Shown here: positions 55,921 through 64,000 of the stretch, in pieces
Layout: the number at the start of each line of letters is the position of its first letter
How positions within the stretch are numbered: position 1 is the first letter of the stretch
NCBI GenBank assembly: GCA_028641055.1
Contig: CM054059.1
Span: 50,167,682-50,231,681 of the forward strand
Source: Alopecurus myosuroides
Taxonomy: Eukaryota; Streptophyta; Magnoliopsida; Poales; Poaceae
DNA: 64,000 nucleotides
Direction of reading: 5' to 3'
Made by a program: the position numbers and the translations under genes
Notes under the pieces: generated by a model
Database searches by the model: none
What the model saw: the letters and a program-made list of their open reading frames with translations, nothing else
Told to the model about the DNA's origin: nothing

Positions 55921-56690
55921 TGACTTAGCAGCTTTTTAGAAAAACAAAAAAACAGTTTGGAATTTATTTGTTATTTATTTGCAGCCCCTACTTTTCACTA
56001 GTTTTAGTAGAAAAATGGCTTAGCAGTTTTTTAGAAAAACAGCAAAATAGTTTCATCATCCATTCTAATAAGCATGTTTTCAATGCCTAAAGCATTTGTT
56101 TAAAAACATTAAAAATGGTAAAATGAAAGTAGATACTTCAATCTTTAATGTCCCATTTGAATTTCTCAATTTGGAATTGATTTGCTATTTATTTCCAGCC
56201 CCTACTTTTCAGTGGTTTTAGCAGAAAAATGACTTGGCAGTTTTTCAGAAAAACTGCAAAACGGTTTCATCATCCATTCTAATAAGCTTGTTTTCAATGC
56301 CTAAACCATTTGTTTCAAAATATTAAAAATTGTAAAATGAAAGTAGATACTTTAATCTTTAATCTCCCATTTGAATTTCTCAATTTGGAATTAATTTGCT
56401 ATTTATTTGCAGCCCCTACTTTTTCACTGGTTTTAGCAGAAAAATGACATAGCAGTTTTTTAGAAAAACAACAAAACAGTTTCATCATCCATTCTAATAA
56501 GCATGTTTTCAATGCCTAAACCATTTGTTTAAAAATATTAAAAATGGTAAAATGAAAGTAGATACTTCAATCTTTAATCTCCCATTCGAATTTCTCAATT
56601 TGGAATTGATTTGCTATTTATTTGCAGCCACTACTTTTCACCGGTTTTAGCAGAAAAATGACTTAGCAGTTTTTTTCCAGAAAAGACTTA
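55921..56690. repeat. Tandem repeat, period 214 bp
   Basis: The phrase CAGCCCCTACTTTTCA occurs at 55982, 56196, 56410 and 56625 (spacing 214, 214, 215). Between them TTTAGCAGAAAAATG..., TTTCATCATCCATTC and AAATGAAAGTAGATAC recur in order. About three and a half copies lie in a probable intron. Confidence 0.93.
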
Positions 56691-56999
56691 ACAATTGTTT
56701 CTCTAAATTTCTAAGTTATTGTTTCTGCTATATTTTCCAAACATACTAATCGATAGGGAGATAAACATTATACCGGAGGATACACACCCCTAGTATGCTA
56801 GTGAACACATTCATAACAAATAAATCATCGCACATAATTATTATTGCTATAGCCAAAAATGACAGAAAAACATAAATTCATACAATATTTTATTAATTGT
56901 CTTGATACAAAAATTCATACAAGGATATTGCCATGAGGTTGAATCGCATGCGTGAGTAAGAAGTTTAAAGGACTCAAAACATAGGTATTGCCATGAGGT

Positions 57000-57165
57000 T
57001 GTGCTTGCCTTGCTCGTCGAATGTGGAACCGACGTCGTCGTAGTAGGTTGGATCAACCTCCGGGTCACGGGCTATCGGTAACGAGAAAACACCGAAAAGG
57101 AAACAAGCATTCAATACATGGTATCCTTGCAATGCACAATACATATGCATGATCAAATAATGCAC
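57000..57165 (-). pseudogene. Probable N-terminal exon of the CACTA2 second gene
   Basis: The minus strand reads ARDPEVDPTYYDDVGSTFDE followed by QGKHNLMAIP (from about 57075 to 56990), acidic and Tyr-rich. It lies at the right place, upstream of the repetitive intron. A near copy of the last phrase (CCTCATGGCAATA) is at 56925-56937, so the exon end is partly duplicated. No function can be assigned. Confidence 0.45.
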
Positions 57166-57189
57166 TAGATCGAAGCCTTAAGAAAGTAG

Positions 57190-58440
57190 AACATGTTGCT
57201 AGGGTTTTTAGGTTATAAAAGAATGATCAACTGAGGCGAATTCCTTTCTTTAGAGGTGTGTCAAAAAGAAGTTGCTCAGATGACTTTGAAAACCCCTTAG
57301 CTGAGTTGCATTTGTCGTGGTGATCATTTTTCTATATTACACTTAATTTTCTGAATTTATTGAAATAAAACTTTATTTTAATAATTTTAAATAGATTTAA
57401 TTCAAATTCTAATAATGCCTCATTTTGAACTTTGTCAAACATGTTTGAAAACAGCATAAACAGGTAGAGTTCATTTTTCTGAACATTTTAGTTAATTTTT
57501 CATAATTTTTGTAATAACAGATTAAAATTTATTTAATTTATAAGATTAAATCAATTCTGGAATTTATAATTACAATGGGGCCACGTGTCTGTGTCTTTTC
57601 TTTTTAGTAAACATTTTCTAAAAACGAAAAATGGACTATGACGTCATTGTGAGGTATGCATGACGTCAGCGAGGAGCAACCCCACGGGATTGAACCAAAA
57701 TCGAGGAATACGTCGGTTTAAACTAGAAATTGACGGGCTGGGGGGCTGCAGGGTGTCGCGGTGAGCGTTTTGGTAGAGGGGCCGGGGCCAAATGGTCGCC
57801 GGAATTGCTTCGGCGATCAAGCTTTGCGGCGACCGAGGGAGGCGCATGACGGCGGCGGGGTTTCTGACCATGGGGGAGAGAGGGGAGGGTACCCGGAGGA
57901 AGGCCAGCTCACTAGGAGCAAGATGGAGAGGACCACGGGGTCGGGGAAGGCGAGCACCGGAAGCGCCATGCGGTGGGAGCCGGCGGCCGGAGGTGAGAAG
58001 ACGGCATGGGCGCGTCGCAGCCGGAGGCGGAGCAGATGGCCTGGGCGCGTCGCGGTTGGAGGCGGAGAAGAATTCATGGGCATGCAGGGGCGCTGTGCGG
58101 GGGCTCCTCCTCGATCTCCTTTGCAATTTTGGGTAGTGGGGGGAGAGAGAGGAAGCCAAAAACTGCTAAGTGTTAGGCATCCTTCACGGTTAATGCCAAC
58201 AACCGGGATGAATGCCCCATTCATCCTGGTTGTTGGCAATAACCGGGATCAATGCCCCACCCATTTATCCCGGTTGTTGGAAGCAACCGGGACAAATTCT
58301 CTAGACACTGGAACAACGCGAAGAGGGGCATTCATCCCGGTTGTTTGCATTAACCGGGATGAATGCCCTGTTTTTCAATTTTTTTCATATTTGCAAACTT
58401 TCCAGCCATATTTAAATTTTGAATTTGTATATCTGCTAGT
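57190..58440. other. AT-rich spacer, GC-rich leader and subterminal-type repeats
   Basis: 57190-57640 is AT-rich and featureless. 57640-58140 is GC-rich with open frames on both strands and no domain, which suits a CACTA leader. 58190-58375 has at least seven AACCGGGATGAATGCC-type motifs in both directions, as found near CACTA ends. No CACTA terminus follows. The segment may mark an old end of an element that was later joined to the TNP2 part. Confidence 0.55.
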
Positions 58441-58551
58441 TTAATAATCAGAAAAATATGAAGAAGATACCAAAACTAACTGAATTTATTACTTTCAAAC
58501 ATATCTGGTGAAGTTCAAAATTTTGAATTATTTGAATTTGAATTAATTCAT

Positions 58552-59199
58552 TTACATGGTGTTCTTAGGATTTTCCATGCCAAATTCACTCACTCTTTGT
58601 GTTGGGTCTTCACCGGCATCGATTCCTCTCTCCGAGTCTAAGTACTTATAGGCTGAAAGTCCCAGAACCGACGGACGGGAGGGAATCTTGCGTATAGGTG
58701 GTTCATGCCATTGTTTTGGGACTTCCTAGGGTCCACCCTAACACAACCAAGCAAAGAGTTGCACATTTCTACCCACTCCGGGCTCCGGTCAAAGCTGTAC
58801 ACCGATAAGGTGGACTTTTCTCCAGCGGGGATGGGGTTTCGCCACGGAGGGGCTCCGGAGTGTCGGGATGGCACCAAAATCTAGGAGTTGGCATACCATG
58901 TGTTTACATGTGTTCTTAGTGTTGTACATGCCAAATATTCACTCACTCTTTGTGTTGGGTCTTCACTGGCATCGATTCCTCTCTCCGAACCTAAGTACTT
59001 ATAGAACCAACAGACGGGAGGAAATCTTGTGTAGATGTGGTTCATGCCATTGTTTTGGGACTTCATAGGGTCCAGCCTAACACAATCAAGAAAAGAGTTG
59101 CACATTGCTACCCACTCCGGGCTCCGGTCAAAGCTGTAGACCGGTAAGGTGGACTTTTCTCTAGCGGGGCTAGGGTTTCGTCGCGGAGGGGCTCCGGAG
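58552..59199. repeat. Tandem duplication of an about 300-bp block
   Basis: Copy 1 is 58552-58860 and copy 2 is 58904-59199, both from TTACATG...TGTTCTTAG to GAGGGGCTCCGGAG. On the minus strand both copies keep an open frame with nearly the same protein (VYSFDRSPEWV, NSLLGCVR versus NSFLDCVR, KSQNNGMNH, RFPPV). The block has replaced the N-terminal part of the NYPCPPGY cargo gene, whose last codons follow directly. Confidence 0.85.
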
Positions 59200-59202
59200 T
59201 AT

Positions 59203-59247
59203 GACTACGAGTCGGAGTACTATAGGCCCAGGCAGGAGTATGACTAG
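59203..59247 (+). pseudogene. C-terminal remnant of the NYPCPPGY cargo gene in CACTA2
   Basis: It codes DYESEYYRPRQEYD and a TAG stop, identical to residues 168-181 of the cargo gene at 40519-41064. The relation to TNP2 is the same as in CACTA1: convergent with the transposase strand and with the same trailer downstream (59250-59375). The rest of the gene is gone, replaced by the duplicated block on the left. Confidence 0.85.
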
Positions 59248-59249
59248 CA

Positions 59250-59445
59250 GACCAGATCCACTCTTGCCATTATGTACTGCATTGTTTATCAAGATCTATG
59301 CTCTCTGTTTAGGTTTAGATCCACTCTTGCCATTATGTACTGCCTTGTTTGTCTATCTATATTCTGGTTTCAATGCAAATGACGGGTGTTATGGCCAAAA
59401 ACCATTTATGTTGGAGATAGAACAAAAAACACCAAAATGATCGGA
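59250..59445. repeat. Cargo-gene trailer with internal duplication
   Basis: AGATCCACTCTTGCCATTAT occurs at 59256 and 59319, each followed by GTACTGC(A/C)TTGTTT. It is the reverse complement of 40405-40518. At 59381 it joins ACGGGTGTTATGGCCAAA, a phrase from the 670-bp unit of CACTA1. Confidence 0.75.
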
Positions 59446-59449
59446 AAAA

Positions 59450-60675
59450 GTTGTATCAAACCTTTTATGTCGGAGATAGAACAAAACAATCGGTATCGGC
59501 GTCATACAGCCCAACCGCGGCTCGTGAGTCCATATATGTATATCAAATGCATGGTTGGACGTATGACGACGAATCTGAATGATTTGTATTCGGTCGATGA
59601 ACTGAAAGATGTATGCTAGTGATCAGGGGTGTGTTTATTTCTAGCTCTTGTGAGCCGTTGGATCAGTGGTTCTCGAGCGTCTGAATGCCACCAATCAGGA
59701 AGAATCACACATACCGTTTGTTTATTTCTAGCTCTTGTGAGTCGTTGGATCAGCGGTGTGTTTCTTTCTAGCTCTTCTGAGCCGTTGGATCAGCATCAGT
59801 AGTTCTCGATTGTCTGAATCCCACCAATCAGGAAGAATCACACGGATCGTGTGTTTCTTTCTAGCTCTTATGAGTCGTTGGATCAGGGGTGTGTTTCTTT
59901 CTAGCTCTTGTGAGCCGTTGGATCAGTGGTTCTCGAGCGTCTGAATCTCACCAATCGGGAAGAATCACACGGATCGTGTGTTTCTTTCTAGCTCTTGTGA
60001 GTCGTTGGATTAGGGATGTGTTTATTTCTATCTCTTGTGAGCCGTTGGATCAGTGGTTCTCGAGCGTCTGAATCCCACCAATCAGGAAGAATCACACGGA
60101 TCGTGTGTTTCTTTCTAGCTCTTGTGAGTCGTTGGATTAGGGGTGTGTTTCTTTCTAGCTCTTGTGAGCCGTTGGATCAGTGGTTCTCGAGCGTATGAAT
60201 CCCACCAATCAGGAAGAATCATATGGATTGTGTGTTTCTTTCTAGCTCTTGTGAGTCGTTGGATCAGGGGTGTGTTTCTTTCTATATCTTGTGAGCCATT
60301 GGATCAGTGGTTCTCGAGCGTCTGAATCCCACCAATCAGGAAGAATCACACGGATCGTGTGTTTCTTTCTAGGTCTTGTAAGTTGTTGGATCAGGGGTGT
60401 GTTTCTTTCTAGCTCTTGTGAGCCGTTGGATCGAAACTAGCTCACTTTGTGAGCCACACTGCCCTATATATAGCCCACCTCTCGGCTTCCCTGCATACAT
60501 CTTTCAGTTCATCGACCGAATACAAATCATTCGGATTCGTAATCATACGTCCTACCGTGCATTTGATATGCACACATATATATATATATATATATGTAGA
60601 GCCACGGTAGGGATGTATGACGGCGATACTGATTGTTTTGTGCTATCTCCGACATAAAAGGTTTGACGATACAAC
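59450..60675. repeat. Inverted repeat arms flanking a 127-bp tandem array
   Basis: The left arm 59450-59616 and right arm 60493-60675 are reverse complements with small changes: GTTGTATC...CAAACCTTTTATGTC pairs with the right arm's GACATAAAAGGTTTG, and GAACTGAAAGATGTATGC pairs with GCATACATCTTTCAGTTC. Between them lie the 127-bp repeats. The right arm includes an AT repeat. The layout is that of a foldback-type element or of a large inverted structure within CACTA2. Confidence 0.85.
59620..60440. repeat. 127-bp tandem array (about 6 copies)
   Basis: GAGCC(G/A)TTGGATCAG occurs at 59652, 59779, 59912, 60039, 60166, 60293 and 60420: all steps are 127 bp except one of 133. Each unit holds two related halves with GTGTGTTTCTTTCTAGCTCT. 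Open frames of about 60 codons arise in each unit only because the unit length and the repeats coincide. Confidence 0.95.
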
Positions 60676-60799
60676 TTATTTTTTGTGAACATGTTTTCAA
60701 CACAACTGTCGGATTCCAAGTTTATTATTACACATCACCAACAACATCCCTATGTAGTCTTCTGAATTTTCTTCGTGTAGAGATGGTCCATGAACCCTA

Positions 60800-63700
60800 T
60801 GTCCCTTGCTTATGATCGCTTCGGCCGTAACCATGGAGCATCTTCATTATTTAATGGGATGGTTGGATCAGCTTTCACTGTGAAGGGCAGAATTTCATCA
60901 AACTTATTATAATCTTCTGACATGTCTGTCTAGTCCTCAACTCCCACGATGTTTCTTTTCCCTGAAAGAACTATGTGACGCTTCGTCTCGTTGCATGATG
61001 TATTTGGTTGCTTTTTTCTCAGCCACATCATTGGCTAGGACGAATGGTTCGTCATTGTAACCAATATTGTCGAGATCCACTGTTGTCATTCTGTACAGCG
61101 GATCTACCTTTACCCCTTCTCCATTCAGGTTGACCCATTTGCACTTAAAACAAAGGGACCTTAAAAGAAGGTCCATAGTCAAGTTCCCATATCTCCTCTA
61201 TGTAACCATAGTATGTGTCCTTTCCCATTCTCGTTTGTTGTATCAAAGCGGACACCACTGTTTTGGTTTGTGCTCTTCTTATCTTGGGCGATCGTGTAAA
61301 ATATATTCCCATTTATCTCGTACCCTTTAAAATTCGCAATAGTCGAAGTGGTGTCATTTATAAGATGTGTTTGCAACCAACTTCCGAAAGTCTCTATGTG
61401 TTTGCGTTTAGTCCATGAGTCATCCTTCCCCGGGTTTGTGGAGCGTACAATATTCTTGTGTTCCTCGAGATACGGAGCCACGAAGGTGGAATTTTGTAGA
61501 ACTGTGTAGTGTGCTTTAGTGAAAGAATGCTCGTCCCTGGGTATCATTGTTTTCTTTCCCAGCGTTCCTTTTCCCCTCAGTCTCCCCTCATTCCGCGATT
61601 TAGGAACACCAATCGTCTTAAGGTCTGGAATAAAGTCAACACAGAACCCAATCGTCTTAGTGAAAGAATGCTCGTCCTTGGGTATCATTGTTTTCTTTCC
61701 CAGCGTTCCTTTTCCCCTCAGTCTCCCCTCATTCCACAATTCAGGAACACCAATCGTCTTAAGGTCTGGAATTTTGTAGAACTGTGTAGTGTGCTTTAGT
61801 GAAAGAATGCTCGTCCCTGGGTATCATTGTTTTCTTTCCCAGCGTTCCTTTTCCCCTCAATCTCCCCTCATTCCGCGATTTAGGAACACCAATCGTCTTA
61901 AGGTCTTGAATAAAGTCAACACAGAACCCAATGACCTCCTCTGTTCCATAGCCCTTGGAGATGCTTCCTTCTGGCCTAGCACGATTATGAAGATATTTCT
62001 TTAAGACTACCATGAACCTCTCAAAGGGGAACATATTGTGTAGAAATACCGGACCGAAAATATGAATCTTTCACATAGGTGAACCAGGAGATGTGTCATA
62101 ATGTTGAACAAGGATGGTGGGAACACCAACTCAAAACTAACAAGACACTGGACCACATCCCTCTGTAATCTTGCCAGACTTTCTGGATCGATTAACTTCT
62201 GAGATATTGCATTGAGGAATGCGCATAGCTTCACAGTGGGTACTCGAACATTTTCCGATAGAAGCCCCCTCAATGCAATCGGAAGCAACTGCGTCATAAT
62301 CACGTGGCATTCATGAGACTTCAGGTTTTGGAATTTTTTCTCTGCCATATTTATTATCCTCTTTATATTCGACGAGAAGCCAGACGACACCTTGATACTG
62401 TAAAGGAATTCAAAAAAAAAATTTCTTCTCTGCCTTGGTAAGAGCGTAGCTGCTTAAGTAATGGCACCCTATATCCGTGTGCTTGTTGCTTGGGTATTTC
62501 GTACGTTGTTGGTCCTCCCGTGCTTCTGGCGTATCTTTTGACTTCCCATACACGCCCAGGAAGCATAGCAGGTTGACGCAGAGATTCTTCGTCATGTGCC
62601 TCACGTCGATTGAAGAGCGGACCTCTAGGACTTTCCAATAGGGTAGCTCCCAAAATATAGATCTCTTCTTCCACATGGGTGCGCGCTTATCAGGGCCGTT
62701 CGGAACAGGTTGGCTGCCATCACCCTTCCCAAAGATTACTTTTAGCTCCTTGACCATATCGAATACATCATTACCACTACGGGGGTCAGGCTTCTTCCGT
62801 GTATCTGCCTCACCTCCGAAATTCTTGCCTCCTTTCTTTCTTACGGGATGCTTGATCGAGAGAAATCTACGTGCCCCAGGTATACAAACTTCTTACATTT
62901 ATCTAAATATACACTATCAGTCTTATCTAAACAGTCCTTGCAGGCATTGTATCCCTTGTTTGTATGTCCGGAAATGTTACTAATAGCAGGTCAATCATTG
63001 ATGGTTACGAAAAGCAACGCCCGTAGGTCAAATGGCTTTTTTTTATTCTCATCCCACACACGTACACCTGGTTTGCCCAACAACTGTAAGAGTTCTTTCA
63101 CTAATGGCCTTAGGTACACATCAATGTCGTTGCCGGGTTGCCTCGGACCTTGGATGAGCACTGGCATCATAATGAACTTGCACTTCATGCACAACTAAGA
63201 AGCAAGGTTGTAGATACATAGAGTCACGGGTTAGGTGCTATGATTGGAGCTCTACTCCCCGAAAGGATTAAATACATCTGTACTTAGACCAAACCATAAG
63301 TTTCTTGCCTCTCCTGTAAAGTCCGGGAAGTCTCTCTCGATTTTTCTCCACTGCGACCCATCAGCGGGGTGTCTCAACTTTCCGTCTTTCTTACGGTCTT
63401 CTTTGTGTCATCGCAACAATCTGGCATGCTCTTTGTTTCTAAACAGTTATTTCAACTGTGGTATTATAGGAGCATACCATATCACCTTTGAAGGAACCGT
63501 CTTATGGGGGGGTCGCCGTCAACATCGCCAGGGTCATCTGGTCTGATCTTATACCGCAGTGTAGTGCATACCGGACATTTATCCAAATTCCCGTACATCT
63601 CACCGCGGTAGAGGATGCAGTCATTAATGCATGCATGCATCTTCTGCACATATAATCCTAGAGGGCAGAGATCCTTCTTTGCTTCGTACGTACTGTCAGG

Positions 63701-63841
63701 CAATTCGTTATCATTTGGAAGCTTCGGCTTCATAATTTTAAGTAAACTATCAAATGCATTGTCACTCACACCATTATGTGCCTTCCATTTCAGCAACTCT
63801 AGTGTGGTACCGAGTTTTGTGCTGCCATCTTCGCAATTTGG
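60800..63841 (-). pseudogene. CACTA2 TNP2-type transposase
   Basis: Minus-strand counterpart of the CACTA1 transposase, entering at 63841 in the middle of the transposase-associated linker (CEDGSTKLGTTLELLKW). Then come the segment with CPVCTTLRYKIRPDDPGD (63560), the TNP2 core (RVWDENKKKPFDLRALLFVT near 63020, SIDVRHMTKNLCVNLL near 62600), DUF4218-like MTHLLVHLC and NMFPFERFMVVLKKY (62100-61990), and the DUF4216-like part (WVNLNGEGVKVDPLYRMTTV near 61100, RHIVLSGKRNIVGVED near 60950). There are at least six frame breaks and a stop near 60928. It keeps the C-terminal part that CACTA1 has lost. The N-terminus is missing. Confidence 0.88.
61505..61935 (-). repeat. Triplicated segment within the CACTA2 transposase
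   Basis: The block AGTGAAAGAATGCTCGTCC to AACACCAATCGTCTTAAGG appears three times, starting near 61519, 61661 and 61799. Copies are about 120-140 bp apart. On the minus strand each codes TIGVP..RNEGRLRGKGTLGKKTMIP-like wording, so the protein repeats the same segment three times. Confidence 0.9.
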
Positions 63842-64000
63842 GTGCCTACGCCTACGCCTGTTCTACACCGCTTTGACCATGCATCGACTCTTCTACACTG
63901 CACCCAATGTTTTCACATTGTTTGCTTCATCTACCCCAATTAATTCACGTCTAATCGTGCCTTTAAATAGACCGTTTCACTCGTCCTCCATCTTCTCATC
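63842..64000. other. Unassigned right edge
   Basis: The transposase similarity to CACTA1 stops abruptly at about 63841 and unrelated AT-rich sequence follows. No terminus, domain or repeat is recognised in this short stretch. Confidence 0.4.

Larger units (their letters stand above)
49716..63841 (-). mobile_element. CACTA element 2 (En/Spm superfamily), minus-strand genes
   Basis: The left terminus CACTTGTAGAAACCCC is at 49716, with CCGGGAC-type subterminal motifs to 49935. Minus-strand genes are a second gene with TNPA-like and C48 peptidase parts (57165-50480) and TNP2 (63841-60800). Between them lie subterminal-type repeats (58190-58375), a duplicated block, a cargo-gene remnant and a tandem array. 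TNP2 homology stops at about 63841 without a terminus, so the right end is either cut or interrupted. It may instead be two CACTA elements joined, because subterminal motifs also occur in the middle. Confidence 0.75.

Noticed and set aside
57644..58444. Frames of 171 and 227 codons on opposite strands
   Set aside because: Mutually overlapping, low-complexity Pro/Arg/Ser or Gly/Arg, partly made by subterminal CACTA motifs. More likely an untranslated leader.
59756..60325. Four similar 60-codon proteins (MCFFLALVSRW...)
   Set aside because: Produced by the tandem repeat; there is no start context, no conserved domain and no selection signal beyond the repeat itself.
59620..60440. CRISPR-like array
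   Set aside because: Periodic repeats, but the 127-bp units are contiguous and have no unique spacers. The genome is plant, so CRISPR is not expected.

Overview
The window is repeat-rich plant DNA, almost certainly from a Triticeae grass (wheat, Aegilops, barley or rye). Pointers are a Copia element of the Angela/BARE type, non-autonomous Gypsy elements with TGATACGTC... LTRs and tRNA-Asp primer sites, CACTA elements with CACTAG/CACTTG ends and CCGGGAC-type subterminal repeats, and a Stowaway MITE. I found no intact host gene. Nearly every recognisable reading frame belongs to a transposable element, and almost all are broken by stops, frameshifts or deletions. The species and subgenome cannot be read from the sequence.

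Layout. 1-3729: mostly a minus-strand LTR that ends in TGTAACACCC at 3729 and carries Pol III-like A and B boxes. 3734-5325: primer site and LTR of a minus-strand Gypsy element (A). 5326-29314: a three-layer nest. A minus-strand non-autonomous Gypsy (R) has its 3' LTR split by a plus-strand Gypsy of the same family (F, 6281-22758, perfect target duplication GTCCT). The 3' LTR of F is in turn split by a full-length but dead Copia element (C1, 13572-21896). 29315-33107: a retroposon-like stretch, an LTR fragment of a second Copia family, and unassigned DNA.

33108 to about 41100: a CACTA element (CACTA1) with TIR, TNP2 transposase pseudogene, four-and-a-bit 670-bp tandem repeats (one unit holding a Stowaway MITE), then two convergent cargo reading frames: an AP2/ERF-like gene on + and an unnamed NYPCPPGY-motif gene on -. 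41100-48667: a minus-strand LTR abutting a degenerate second Copia element (C2). 48668-49715: unassigned DNA with a possible gene fragment.

49716 to about 63841: a second CACTA (CACTA2), with genes on the minus strand. From right to left it has a TNP2 pseudogene, a 127-bp tandem array between inverted arms, the last codons of the same NYPCPPGY cargo gene, a duplicated 300-bp block, subterminal-type repeats, and a long second gene. That gene has a TNPA-like part and a C-terminal C48 (Ulp1-like) peptidase domain in five exons, the first of which is split by a perfect solo LTR (51288-52807).

The two CACTA elements are mirror images in gene order, and both keep the same convergent cargo gene next to TNP2. 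This suggests the cargo is an old component of this CACTA lineage and not a chance capture. That shared cargo module, and the peptidase exon that becomes readable again once the solo LTR is ignored, are the most interesting things here.
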